Positions 23,814-32,570 are shown, counted from the first letter of the stretch. The stretch is 64,000 nucleotides of DNA from Brevibacillus brevis (GCF_001039275.2 NZ_CP030117.1:5442001-5506000); one strand, 5' to 3'. Made by a program: numbers and translations. The notes: generated by a model from the sequence alone, not told the origin.

Positions 23814-23841
23814 TAGTCGGAAGTAAAAGGGAAATGTTACA
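23814..23841 (-). promoter_or_regulatory. SigX-like ECF promoter of the YcdB operon
   Basis: On the minus strand TGTAAC (23841-23836), 16 bases and CGACTA (23819-23814) resemble the Bacillus SigX-type pattern TGTAAC-N16/17-CGAC. It lies about 47 bases before the start of the secreted YcdB gene. Autoregulation by the ECF factor of this operon is the natural inference. Confidence 0.55.
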
Positions 23842-23851
23842 AGCAAATCAA

Positions 23852-23885
23852 AATAAAAAAAGGCCAGTCAAGCCTTTGACAGGCC
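23852..23885 (-). terminator. Terminator of the IclR-type regulator gene
   Basis: GGCCAGTC (23862-23869) pairs with GACAGGCC (23878-23885), followed on the minus strand by seven T residues. The stem overlaps the end of the coding sequence. Confidence 0.8.
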
Positions 23886-24617
23886 GCCTAGCCGTTGCGA
23901 GGTTTTGTGAGCGACATCCTTTACCCGTTCAATCAAATACTGGAGCCGTTCTTCCTTCAAATCATACGTGACAATTCCAATGCTTAATGCCCCGATTACT
24001 TTTTGGGTGTAATCAATCACAGGTGCAGCGACGGACGCCGTATTTTCCGTCCGCTCCGCAAAACTGACCGCATGACCGGCTGCTCTGATCTCCTGGAGCT
24101 TCTCCATAAAAGCAGGCACCTGCTCTTCACCCACGAGCTGCACTACGGTTTGTCTGGCTTCTTCCACAGGCATGTGGGCCAGCACGACTTTATTAGCCGC
24201 ACCGATATGCATCGGAATCCGCAAGCCCAACTGGTCGTAGATGCGGATATTGTGCTGACTGTCTACGCGATCGACGACAATAGATTCGAGACCGCTAGGC
24301 TGACTGAAATAAACACTTTCGTTCACTTCTCTGGCAAGCTCCTCGATCATCGGCTTGATCACTTTGCGATAATCGATCCGATCGAGCACCCGCAAGCCGA
24401 ACTCCATCCATTTAATCCCCAACGTATATTGCTTGGTCGCAGCATCCTGCTCTACCAGTCCATGCTTCATCAACGTGTACAACAGTCGATAGATGGTGCT
24501 GACCGGGAGCTGGCATTCCTTCGCTAAATCATTGATCGTCCACCATTTTCTATGTTCATCCGACGAAAGTACCGTTGCAATCGCCATCGCTCGATCAAAC
24601 GATTGAATCACGGTCAT
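23868..24617 (-). CDS. IclR-family transcriptional regulator
   Basis: The 249-residue regulator has an N-terminal winged HTH (about 5-65, with WTINDLAKECQLPVSTIYRLL in part) and a C-terminal IclR effector domain (about 75-245, with SVAAPVIDYTQKVIGALSIG, in part). It is divergent from the DDAH-like gene, so control of that gene in response to an arginine-type or other small molecule is likely. The ligand cannot be read from sequence. Confidence 0.9.
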   Translation of the reverse strand: MTVIQSFDRAMAIATVLSSDEHRKWWTINDLAKECQLPVSTIYRLLYTLMKHGLVEQDAATKQYTLGIKWMEFGLRVLDRIDYRKVIKPMIEELAREVNESVYFSQPSGLESIVVDRVDSQHNIRIYDQLGLRIPMHIGAANKVVLAHMPVEEARQTVVQLVGEEQVPAFMEKLQEIRAAGHAVSFAERTENTASVAAPVIDYTQKVIGALSIGIVTYDLKEERLQYLIERVKDVAHKTSQRLGGLSKA

Positions 24618-24712
24618 CCCCCCTTTTCTATCTATCTTCTCATATGAAACTATGTTAAACCATTTGCTCCAATTTTGTGAATCGCAAAAAAACTCCAGGA
24701 AGGAATCACAGA

Positions 24713-24742
24713 TTGACAGTCAGAAATCAGAATGTGTAAACT
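24713..24742 (+). promoter_or_regulatory. Promoter of the DDAH-like gene
   Basis: TTGACA (24713-24718), an 18-base spacer and TAAACT (24737-24742) fit sigma-A. An AT-rich imperfect palindrome around ATTTCGAAAT lies just downstream, where the divergent IclR regulator could bind. Confidence 0.6.
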
Positions 24743-24801
24743 AATGGTGAACATTTCGAAATATGAATAATATTCTGCAATGTGGAAAAAGGGAGGCAAC
24801 T

Positions 24802-25677
24802 ATGTTCCAAGGCAGCCAATCCATGGTCAAAAAGATGAAAACCGTCATCATCAAGCATCCCCATCAAGCATTTATCAGCCAAGAACATCTCGATCAATCG
24901 TGGAAAACCTTCAATTATACAGACCGACCTGACTGGGACCGCGCTCTGCATGAATACGCCAAATTCGAGTCGATTTTGCGCGAGCATGTAGAAAACGTCT
25001 TGCACTTGCCACAATCCGATAAAACCGGACTGGATTCCATTTACGCCCACGACCCGGTGAAATTTACTTCCAAAGGGGCAATCATCCTCAAATCTGGCAA
25101 GGAGCTTCGTCAGGGAGAAGCAGAAATATACAAGAGCTTTTTAGAAGAAAACAATATCCCGATTCTGGGACAGCTCACAGGCGATGCCTTGTCAGATGGC
25201 GGCGATCTCGTCTGGCTGGATGAAAAAACGCTCGCGATCGGACTTGGCTTCCGCACGAACGAAGCGGCAATCGCTCAAATTACGGAAATGGTCAAGGATT
25301 TCACGGATGAAATCATCGTTGTACAGCTCCCGTATGATCGCGGTCCTGCGGAATGTCTGCATCTGATGTCGATTATCAGCATGGTCGATCATGATTTGGC
25401 AGTCGTCTACTCCAAGCTGATGCCTGTATTTTTCCGCCAACTGCTCATCGACAGAGGCATACAGTTAATCGAGGTACCGGATCATGAGTACGATAATCTC
25501 GGTAGCAATGTTCTCGCCCTCGCGCCGCGTATGTGCATGGTCGTGGCAGGCAACCCGATTACCAAGCAACGCCTTCTCGACGCAGGTGCGACTATATACG
25601 AGTATGAGGGCGAGGAGATTTCTTACAAGGGAACTGGTGGGCCTACTTGCCTGACAAGCCCGGTGGAAAGAATCTAG
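24802..25677 (+). CDS. DDAH/arginine deiminase-fold amidinohydrolase
   Basis: The 291-residue enzyme belongs to the amidinotransferase/guanidino-hydrolase superfamily. The catalytic Cys is C283 in GGPTCLTSP, the His is H187 in AECLHLMS and the GGD motif lies at 133-135. Dimethylargininases make citrulline and dimethylamine from methylated arginine, but other guanidino substrates are possible. The ATG has GGGAGGC upstream. It is a single-gene unit divergent from an IclR regulator, with its own terminator. Confidence 0.85.
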   Translation: MFQGSQSMVKKMKTVIIKHPHQAFISQEHLDQSWKTFNYTDRPDWDRALHEYAKFESILREHVENVLHLPQSDKTGLDSIYAHDPVKFTSKGAIILKSGKELRQGEAEIYKSFLEENNIPILGQLTGDALSDGGDLVWLDEKTLAIGLGFRTNEAAIAQITEMVKDFTDEIIVVQLPYDRGPAECLHLMSIISMVDHDLAVVYSKLMPVFFRQLLIDRGIQLIEVPDHEYDNLGSNVLALAPRMCMVVAGNPITKQRLLDAGATIYEYEGEEISYKGTGGPTCLTSPVERI

Positions 25678-25710
25678 CCGTTAGATAAACGCGATACACC
25701 ATCAAGAATG

Positions 25711-25761
25711 AACTGTACCTCCATTGTTAGATACCATGAACAATTGGCGGTGCAGTTTTTC
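25711..25761 (+). terminator. Terminator of the DDAH-like gene
   Basis: AACTGTACCTCCATTGTT pairs imperfectly with AACAATTGGCGGTGCAGTT, followed by TTTTC. It lies about 35 bases after the stop. Confidence 0.75.
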
Positions 25762-25920
25762 TATGACCAAAAAGTTTCCTTAAGCAAAAACTTTGTTGCC
25801 CAGGAAAGAATCTTACCTTAAACTAAAATCATGAAGATATTGACTACGTGTACTTTTTTTTACCTTCATTTTTGCCCTAAGCCAACAGTTTGTCCTTAAC
25901 GAAAAAGGAGAGTGAACATC

Positions 25921-26175
25921 ATGCCATCTATCAGCATTCCTTTGTCTGATGCCTTGATTGGTAGCCACATCTGTCTGGATCGTATTGACGTTCAGGGTAT
26001 ACTGCGCAGGCGATTGCTGGACCTCGGCTTCGTCCCCGGCAACATCGTGGAAGTCATGCAAAAAAGTCCGCTAGGCGATCCCATTGCCTTTCGGGTTAAT
26101 AACACGATCATCGCCCTGCGCAAAGAAGAAAGCTCCCTCATATTCGGAGAGTACGTGGGGAGTGAAGAAAAGTGA
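25921..26175 (+). CDS. feoA: Ferrous iron transport protein A
   Basis: The 84-residue SH3-like cytosolic protein has the FeoA pattern RRRLLDLGFVPGNIVEV and a final IIALRKEESSLI strand. It is an accessory of FeoB. AAAGGAGAG precedes the ATG. Its TGA overlaps the GTG start of the FeoB GTPase gene, so the three feo genes form one coupled operon. No clear Fur box could be recognised upstream. Confidence 0.9.
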   Translation: MPSISIPLSDALIGSHICLDRIDVQGILRRRLLDLGFVPGNIVEVMQKSPLGDPIAFRVNNTIIALRKEESSLIFGEYVGSEEK

Positions 26176-26903
26176 CTTCTTACACGATTGCCTTGGCAGG
26201 AAATCCGAATACCGGTAAGAGTACATTATTCAACACATTAACGGGACTTCGCCAACATACGGGAAACTGGGCAGGAAAGACAGTCGTAATGGCTGAGGGA
26301 GAATTCACTCGGGGAAATACGACTTTTCGAATCATCGATTTGCCAGGTACGTATTCCTTGTATTCCAACTCGGCGGATGAAGAAGTGGCGAGAGATTACA
26401 TTATCTTCGAGCAGCCTGACGTCACCATTGTGGTACTGGATGCGACTTCATTGGAACGGAATCTCAATTTGGCCTTGCAGGTGTTGGAAATGACCCCCCG
26501 CGTCGTCGTATGCGTCAATTTGATCGATGAGGCGAAAAGGCTGGGCATTCGTATTGATCTGGAAAAAATCTCGCAAAGCTTAGGCGTTCCCTGTATCGCC
26601 ATCTCCGCCAGAAATCATATCGGGATCGAGAATTTGCTCGATCAGGTGGAGAAAGTAGCAAACGGAACCATCGTGCCCAATCCTGTACAGATAACCTACA
26701 GTGAACAGATTGAATCCAAGCTGGCGCAGTTGGAGCCGCAAATCGAGAAAACCTTGGGCAGCCGTTTTCCGACAAGATGGATCGCTCTGCGGTTGTTGGA
26801 TGGAGATGAAAGTTTGTTGCGCACATTGAGAGAACGCATGCAAGATCCGGCTACAACGGCAAGAAAGGAGCCTTTGACCCATGGCCGAACCGTTTGCCAC
26901 TAA
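26172..26903 (+). CDS. feoB: FeoB GTPase domain protein (N-terminal half of a split FeoB)
   Basis: The 243-residue protein holds only the cytosolic part of FeoB. The G1 loop GNPNTGKST lies at 10-18, followed by a G2 region, G3 DLPGTYSL, G4 VNLIDEAKR (NxxD-like) and G5 ISARN, and then the helical GDI-like region. It ends without membrane segments. The GTG start overlaps the feoA stop. The membrane half is a separate gene overlapping the last 23 bases and has its own strong ribosome site. The split therefore looks natural rather than a sequencing frameshift. Confidence 0.9.
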   Translation: MTSYTIALAGNPNTGKSTLFNTLTGLRQHTGNWAGKTVVMAEGEFTRGNTTFRIIDLPGTYSLYSNSADEEVARDYIIFEQPDVTIVVLDATSLERNLNLALQVLEMTPRVVVCVNLIDEAKRLGIRIDLEKISQSLGVPCIAISARNHIGIENLLDQVEKVANGTIVPNPVQITYSEQIESKLAQLEPQIEKTLGSRFPTRWIALRLLDGDESLLRTLRERMQDPATTARKEPLTHGRTVCH

Positions 26904-28287
26904 TCCGTCTGATTCCCTTGATGCACTTCTTTCCGCGGCCCAAAACTCAGTGGAAGGAAGTGCCATTCGAGACACGATTGTGAGTGACATTTACCGCACC
27001 AGTCGCAGTATTTGTAAGGAAGCTGTGACATACGAAGACAAGCAAAAGCTTTCTCGTGCATATAGGCTGGATAAAATTGTGACGTCAAAAATATGGGGCT
27101 ACCCCATCATGCTGGCGATTTTAGGCGCAGTATTCTGGATCACGATCGCAGGTGCCAATGTTCCATCCGGAATGCTCGCCGATATGTTCGGTGTAGTCGA
27201 GGGTTATCTAACTGCTGGCTTTCAAGCTGTACACGCACCTGATTGGCTGCACGGGATTCTGGTTCTCGGATTCTTTCGCGGTACCTCATGGGTTGTCAGC
27301 GTCATGCTGCCTCCGATGGCTATCTTTTTCCCAGTCTTTGCCCTGCTCGAGAACTTCGGATATCTGCCGCGTGTGGCATTCAACATGGATCGTCTGTTTA
27401 AAAACGCCGGCGGACATGGAAAACAGGCATTGACCATGTCGATGGGGTTTGGCTGTAACGCAGCAGCCATCCTTTCCACCCGGATCATCGAATCACCCCG
27501 GGAGCGAATGCTGGCGATTCTGACCAATAATTTCGTCCCGTGCAATGGTCGCTGGCCCACATTGATTTTATTGTCTTCGCTATTTATGGCGACCAGCGCG
27601 ACAAGTGGATGGCAATCTCTGACTACTGCTCTCATCGTAATGGGTATGGTAATTTTCGGAATCATTATCACTCTTACGGTTTCCTGGACACTATCCAAAA
27701 CAGCCTTGCGCGGGGTACCGACACACTATACGCTGGAGCTGCCTCCTTACCGTCGTCCGCAGATTTGGAAAACGATCCTGATCGCAAGTAAAGATAAATC
27801 GTGGAGCGTGCTGAAAAGGGCCGTCATTGTGGCCGCCCCCGCTGGTATTATCACTTGGATATTAGGCAATATCTATGTCGGTGGGGACAGCATCCTCGCC
27901 CATATGGCTGCCTTTTTTGATCCGTTTGCGCAAATCATTGGTCTCGATGGCTATATTCTCATGGCTTTTATTCTCGGTTTGCCTGCTAATGAAATCGTGC
28001 TGCCGATCCTTCTGATGGGGTACATGTCCTCCGGTGCCATGGTTGATGTGGAAGGCCTCGACAACATCAAGGATGTCTTCTTGCAGCACGGATGGACTTG
28101 GTTGACAGCACTCAATATGATGTTGTTCTCTCTGCTTCATTATCCTTGCGGCACAACCTTGTTCAATATTTACAAGGAAACGAAAAGTGTAAAGTGGACG
28201 GTGCTTTCTGCACTCATTCCGCTAGCCATTGCGATCGGAGTAACGTTCTTGACTGCCCAGGTGGCAAGAGCACTCGGTTGGGTGTAA
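26881..28287 (+). CDS. feoB: FeoB membrane channel protein (C-terminal half of a split FeoB)
   Basis: The 468-residue protein supplies the transmembrane part of FeoB with two Gate motifs. GFGCNAAAILSTRIIESPRE and NNFVPCNGRWP carry the conserved Cys residues, and GLPANEIVLPILLM a third core segment. It spans the membrane about eight to ten times. AAAGGAG lies nine bases before the ATG. Together with the GTPase gene and feoA it makes a complete ferrous iron importer. A bidirectional terminator follows. Confidence 0.9.
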   Translation: MAEPFATNPSDSLDALLSAAQNSVEGSAIRDTIVSDIYRTSRSICKEAVTYEDKQKLSRAYRLDKIVTSKIWGYPIMLAILGAVFWITIAGANVPSGMLADMFGVVEGYLTAGFQAVHAPDWLHGILVLGFFRGTSWVVSVMLPPMAIFFPVFALLENFGYLPRVAFNMDRLFKNAGGHGKQALTMSMGFGCNAAAILSTRIIESPRERMLAILTNNFVPCNGRWPTLILLSSLFMATSATSGWQSLTTALIVMGMVIFGIIITLTVSWTLSKTALRGVPTHYTLELPPYRRPQIWKTILIASKDKSWSVLKRAVIVAAPAGIITWILGNIYVGGDSILAHMAAFFDPFAQIIGLDGYILMAFILGLPANEIVLPILLMGYMSSGAMVDVEGLDNIKDVFLQHGWTWLTALNMMLFSLLHYPCGTTLFNIYKETKSVKWTVLSALIPLAIAIGVTFLTAQVARALGWV

Positions 28288-28295
28288 AAAACAGC

Positions 28296-28345
28296 AAAAA
28301 GCCTTTGCACAATACCAGACCTCCTGGTTCGTGCAAAGGCTTTTT
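28296..28345. terminator. Bidirectional terminator between feo and the anti-sigma gene
   Basis: AAAAAGCCTTTGCAC (28296-28310) pairs perfectly with GTGCAAAGGCTTTTT (28331-28345). The flanking A and T tracts allow it to end the feo operon and, on the other strand, the ECF/anti-sigma operon. Confidence 0.9.
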
Positions 28346-28370
28346 CGTTAATCTTCCAGTGGAATCCTAT

Positions 28371-29750
28371 TTATTTTGTAATGGGTATCACGCCATCCAA
28401 GGCGAATCTCTCAAACTCCAGTCCACTCATCTCTACTTTGTACGTATCCTGTTTGGGTACCTCGAAGACAATCGAAACGGTCTCCAGGTTATTTGCCACA
28501 ATAAAATCCTTGTAGGCCTGGCCTTCTACGCGCAAGTTAATTTCTTCCGGTCCCTTGTTTGGAATGACAATAAAAAGCTTGCCTTTGTCGTAATAGACCT
28601 TTTCTATGTTCAACTGTTTCTTCTTGCCAAACGGAATGCTTTGCGGATATTTGGCATTCAGATCCAGCACAAAGTGATCCTCTATGCTCTTGAAAGCAGA
28701 CACCTCATCGAATCGAAGCTCCAGCTTTTCCGGTATGTCTCCAAAGAAAAGAGACGGCATAAACTGCATCGTATACTTGTCACTGCCTCGAACCCGTTCC
28801 AGATTCTCATTGATTCGGTCATCCATTGCCGGATATTCCTTTCCATTCCCATCTACCAGCTTCACATTCTCCAAGCGATGCAATTCGAACCCATCCTGCA
28901 AAGCAGCTTCCAGTTCCGCTTCCATCACAGTCGGAGAAGCTACAATCTGGTTTACTTTCAGACTCGTCAACAAGCTGTCTGTTTCTAGCACAGCATCTGC
29001 TTCTGCGTCCGATTGGATGACTTTCTCTGCTACAGTGACGGACTTTGGCAGGGGCAGCAACAGTTCAGCTACCACTTCATCTGGTCCATTCTTGCGCATA
29101 TCTACAATTTGCACAGGCAGGACGGGCTTCGTCTGATTCATGATCTCCCGCATTTTTTTCTCGTCAATTCGGTAATTCGGTTTGAAGATAAGATAATGCA
29201 CACCATCGATTAATTGAAAATCCTTTTGAGCACCGCCTATTTCTTTCAGCTCCCCCAAATCTACACGAAGACTCCCATAGAGCATATCGCTTCTTTTCGA
29301 TTCGTCCGGAATCCGTGCAATCTCCTCCATCTTTTCACCGGAAATTAACAGCGTAAACGTAATCCGTCTGTGATCCACCATGGCATCCCTGATCTGATAA
29401 ACAAAACCGTCCTTCTCCAATTTCACCTCGGGCAAAATCGGATAGCCGTTCTTTAAAGCATGCATGAAACCTTCATCTGGTGTGATCCATTCAAATACTT
29501 CCTGGCCTCGCTCTGCACCAGTCAGTCCCCACAAACTTTCATCAAAGGGCTGAACAATCTGGAAGCAAAAAGTAGCAGCAGCAGCCAAACCGGCTGCCCA
29601 AGAGGTTACCTGCCAGCGACGGCGACGCTTCTCACGCTGAATTTTTGTGAGTACTTCCTGCTCGAATTTTTCCAAATGAAACGGATATTTTTCACGAACG
29701 GTTTGCTTTGCTGATTGACTCCATTCCCTCCACATGCGATCGTCGCTCAT
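28371..29750 (-). CDS. Membrane anti-sigma factor, DUF4179-like
   Basis: The 459-residue protein has a cytosolic N-terminus (1-47), one membrane helix (about 48-66, TSWAAGLAAAATFCFQIV) and an outer region of about 390 residues resembling the DUF4179/DUF5643 proteins found next to ECF sigma factors. Its ATG overlaps the TGA of the sigma gene, with GGAGG upstream. It should hold the sigma factor at the membrane. The outer ligand is unknown. Confidence 0.8.
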   Translation of the reverse strand: MSDDRMWREWSQSAKQTVREKYPFHLEKFEQEVLTKIQREKRRRRWQVTSWAAGLAAAATFCFQIVQPFDESLWGLTGAERGQEVFEWITPDEGFMHALKNGYPILPEVKLEKDGFVYQIRDAMVDHRRITFTLLISGEKMEEIARIPDESKRSDMLYGSLRVDLGELKEIGGAQKDFQLIDGVHYLIFKPNYRIDEKKMREIMNQTKPVLPVQIVDMRKNGPDEVVAELLLPLPKSVTVAEKVIQSDAEADAVLETDSLLTSLKVNQIVASPTVMEAELEAALQDGFELHRLENVKLVDGNGKEYPAMDDRINENLERVRGSDKYTMQFMPSLFFGDIPEKLELRFDEVSAFKSIEDHFVLDLNAKYPQSIPFGKKKQLNIEKVYYDKGKLFIVIPNKGPEEINLRVEGQAYKDFIVANNLETVSIVFEVPKQDTYKVEMSGLEFERFALDGVIPITK

Positions 29751-30304
29751 CCTTTTACCTCCTTCGACATGATCTCCTTCAATTGCTTCCTGGCGCGATG
29801 CAAACGTGTACGGACGACCTCCTGCGAAACCCCGAGAATGTCCGCCACATCCGCAATCGACAGGTCTTCATAATAGTGCAGGAGAATAACCTGCCTGTAC
29901 TTCGGTGCGAGGGATTGAATGTACGTGACGACCTCTTCCCGCTTCACCCGGTTTAAAATCTCTTCCTCAACCTGATTGTTTGCCTGCCGATCCATCAAGT
30001 CGCCCAGATGATCATCCATCGTCGGAAAAATGTTGCGGAACGACCACGACCGAAAATGCTTTTTGCTTTCATTCATCGCGATCTTGTAGAGCCAATGCTT
30101 GATCTGTCCGTCCCCGCGAAACTGATCGAGATGCCGATACGCTTTGATAAACACGTTTTGGGTTATATCGTCCGCCAAGGCATGATTCTTTACCGTGAGA
30201 CTCACCAGATGAAAAATCTTCTCCCCGTATTGCTGCATCAGCCATTTCAGTCTGGCTTCCCGTGTTACCTCCAGACTCGCTGGCATTGTTTCTGCTTCGT
30301 TCAA
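29747..30304 (-). CDS. ECF RNA polymerase sigma factor
   Basis: The 185-residue sigma factor has region 2 (LVSLTVKNHALADDITQNVF, then IKAYRHLDQF) and region 4 (LAPKYRQVILLHYYEDLSIA, then DVADILGVSQEVVRTRLHRA). I chose the TTG at 30304 because GAGGTGA lies just upstream; an ATG six codons later is an alternative. The open frame extends further upstream, but that part does not look like a sigma factor. It is coupled to the DUF4179-like anti-sigma gene. Confidence 0.88.
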   Translation of the reverse strand: MNEAETMPASLEVTREARLKWLMQQYGEKIFHLVSLTVKNHALADDITQNVFIKAYRHLDQFRGDGQIKHWLYKIAMNESKKHFRSWSFRNIFPTMDDHLGDLMDRQANNQVEEEILNRVKREEVVTYIQSLAPKYRQVILLHYYEDLSIADVADILGVSQEVVRTRLHRARKQLKEIMSKEVKG

Positions 30305-30377
30305 CCCGTTCACCTCATCCGTTGATTGCTTGCTATTAGGTATGATCCATCCCACGGCAAAAAGGTGACAGAAAATG

Positions 30378-30410
30378 CAAAAAGAAACCGCTGTGGTTAC
30401 CACAACGGCT
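30378..30410 (-). terminator. Terminator of the GNAT gene
   Basis: AACCGCTGTGG and CCACAACGGCT (30387-30410) pair with one wobble. On the minus strand this is followed by TCTTTTTGC. It lies about 100 bases after the GNAT stop. Confidence 0.65.
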
Positions 30411-30514
30411 ACTTCGCTGTTTGTTCTTCGCGCAATGCTTCGGCTCCACTGATGAAAACGTTGTCGCTCGGATGCCGTAATGGAGGCCATCAGGAGAACG
30501 AATTCCTGTTCGCT

Positions 30515-31255
30515 CTACAAAACATGCTGCATCCAAATATTCGGCTCGATATATACCACTTCGTCCTTTTCCACGTCAACCTGCACGGGAACTAATGCGT
30601 CTGGAATGATGTACGATCCGGACTCGGGGAATTTCATTCCTGTCCAGCTTTCCCAATCTTTCAGATTTCCTCTGATCAGCATGGATTCCGGCGCCACCTG
30701 CATGATCGTCGCTCCCAGTTTCCAATGCGTGCGCACCCACGGATCAAACGGAGCGTCATCGGCCGTTTTCCACTGAACATACTTGTCCATTGGCGTGAGC
30801 GGGTACTTGTGCTTGAGCGATGGACGTACAGGTGCAACCAAGTGCACCAAGCCACTTTCCTTGGCGATATCCTTCATCGCTGTAACCATCTGCTTGCTCA
30901 GACCGAGTCCGCGATAGTGGGGATCGATGGAGATGGAGAGTGCTGATAACGCGTTTGGCTGCTTTTCTTGGCGGTAGTCTTCAATCCCTTGCAGAAATAC
31001 ATCATCCCAGCCTTTTGGCAGCCCTTCCGCAGTGCCATCCCAATAAAATGGAATCGCATTTCCTACAGCCATCAGCTTGTCAGCCTCGTCCGTCAGCATG
31101 AATTGATATGAAGAAAACCAGTCATACAGATGACCGTAATATTCATTAGCCACTTCGTCATTCAGCATGAAGGCAGACCAGCTTGCTTCGATTAGTTCAT
31201 CAGCTTGATCGTTTAAATCCGATCTTTGTGCGAAAGTGTAGATGTTGTATGACAT
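30515..31255 (-). CDS. GNAT-family N-acetyltransferase
   Basis: The 246-residue protein has a GNAT core, with the acetyl-CoA loop in SIDPHYRGLGLSKQMVTAMK (about residues 108-127) and a following helix. It is longer than the single-domain minimum, with an extra C-terminal extension that ends in a beta-rich stretch. The acceptor is unknown. GTAGGAGG precedes the ATG. It is divergent from the flavoprotein/ECF41 operon. Confidence 0.8.
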   Translation of the reverse strand: MSYNIYTFAQRSDLNDQADELIEASWSAFMLNDEVANEYYGHLYDWFSSYQFMLTDEADKLMAVGNAIPFYWDGTAEGLPKGWDDVFLQGIEDYRQEKQPNALSALSISIDPHYRGLGLSKQMVTAMKDIAKESGLVHLVAPVRPSLKHKYPLTPMDKYVQWKTADDAPFDPWVRTHWKLGATIMQVAPESMLIRGNLKDWESWTGMKFPESGSYIIPDALVPVQVDVEKDEVVYIEPNIWMQHVL

Positions 31256-31337
31256 GCTTGGAATCCTCCTACGAACTCAGATGTCTAGCTTCTCATCCAT
31301 CCTATTCGATTTTCTTCGACATTTTCCTCTTGCGGCG

Positions 31338-31364
31338 TGTCACACAATCTCCCCCTACCTCGTT
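31338..31364 (+). promoter_or_regulatory. ECF41-type promoter of the flavoprotein-sigma operon
   Basis: TGTCACA (31338-31344), a 16-base spacer and CGTT (31361-31364) match the published ECF41 target pattern TGTCACA-N16-CGTC except for the last base. It lies 34 bases upstream of the flavoprotein start. It indicates that the ECF41 factor encoded second in the operon drives its own operon. Confidence 0.65.
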
Positions 31365-31397
31365 ATATGGTCAATTCCAAACGAGGAGCTGATTGGC

Positions 31398-32570
31398 ATG
31401 AAAGAACGAACATGTGTGATTGTCGGAGGCGGTTACGCAGGTATCCACGCACTAAAAACCGTTCGCGATACGTGCAAAGGACTTCCGATCCGCTTCATCT
31501 TAATCGATAGAGAGCCTCATCACCTTCGCAAAGTCCTGTTGTTCAAACCGGCTGCTACCAAAACAGATATCTCGATTCCGCTAAAAAGCCTGTTTCCAGA
31601 CGGCGTCGAATTCGTCCAAGGTACAGTCACATCGATCAATGGGAAGGCGAAGACCCTCTTATTCCAAAACAAAAACGGCCAAGAACAAGCGTTGCCCTAC
31701 GACATGCTCATCCTGGCAGTAGGAAGCGTCATTCGCCAACCGGAGCCAGAACAAGGTGGCATCGCTTTGACGGGCATTGAGTCGGCCGAGGCGATTCGGG
31801 ATAAGTGGCTTGCCAACATGCGCCAAGCTGTTCATGAGAAGCAGCCATCCGAACGAGAGCGATTGTTGACGATCGCCATTGCGGGAGCGGGTATCAGCGG
31901 GATGGAGACCGCTGCGGAGCTGGCTTTTGCTATGCGCGAGGAAGCGAAGAACCTCGGCATTCATCCTGATGAAGTCAAAGTCTATCTCATCAACGCCCAA
32001 AACCGATTGTTTACGGAAGGTTCTGCCAAAATGGGGCGCAAGCTGGAGCGTGCACTCACGGATGGCGGCGTAATCATTCTCCATGGTCAAAAGGCCCTTC
32101 ATGAGCGGGACGGAATGCTGACGCTAGCCAGTGGTCGCACGCTTGCTGTCGGGCTGTGCGTCTGGTCGCTCGGACTCTTGCCGAATCCCGCATTGCGCAG
32201 CATGGGCTTGCCACTGACCACATACGGACAGGTGGTCGTCGATGAATCCTATCGTGTAGCGGGAATGCCGGGAGTGTACAGTATTGGCGATTGTGCACAC
32301 ATCGTTGATCCAGCCAGCGGGCAAGCGGACACGATGACATGCAGGGAAGCCTCCGGCCAAGCGATACGTTTGGGCAAAATTGTACTGGCTGACTTGGATG
32401 GAACCCCTGCCCCCACACACAAAAGCTTCATGGACATTTACTGCGTCGGACTCGGCCCTGAACGCGCAATGGTTTGGACGAGAAAATGGGGACTCGATAT
32501 CATTTTGACAGGGAAATTGGGGTGGAAGCTTCGCCAGCTCACATGGAATATTGCCAGCATGATAAAATAG
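31398..32570 (+). CDS. Type II NADH dehydrogenase-like FAD oxidoreductase
   Basis: The 390-residue flavoprotein has the FAD-binding GGGYAGIHAL near residue 9, a second Rossmann motif IAGAGISGMETAAEL (about 159-173) for NAD(P)H, and a C-terminal FAD segment GVYSIGDCAH. It resembles NDH-2 and AIF-like oxidoreductases. No strong membrane helix is visible. GAGGAG precedes the chosen ATG. It shares an operon with an ECF41 sigma factor, in line with the known habit of ECF41 genes to sit beside oxidoreductases. Confidence 0.85.
   Translation: MKERTCVIVGGGYAGIHALKTVRDTCKGLPIRFILIDREPHHLRKVLLFKPAATKTDISIPLKSLFPDGVEFVQGTVTSINGKAKTLLFQNKNGQEQALPYDMLILAVGSVIRQPEPEQGGIALTGIESAEAIRDKWLANMRQAVHEKQPSERERLLTIAIAGAGISGMETAAELAFAMREEAKNLGIHPDEVKVYLINAQNRLFTEGSAKMGRKLERALTDGGVIILHGQKALHERDGMLTLASGRTLAVGLCVWSLGLLPNPALRSMGLPLTTYGQVVVDESYRVAGMPGVYSIGDCAHIVDPASGQADTMTCREASGQAIRLGKIVLADLDGTPAPTHKSFMDIYCVGLGPERAMVWTRKWGLDIILTGKLGWKLRQLTWNIASMIK

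Noticed and set aside
26881..26903. Frameshift in feoB
   Set aside because: The second gene has its own ATG and a strong AAAGGAG site at good spacing, and the first ends after the complete GTPase region, so a natural split is more likely.
30305..30490. N-terminal extension of the ECF sigma factor with a hydrophobic stretch
   Set aside because: The extension has no sigma features, and GAGGTGA directly precedes the TTG at 30304.
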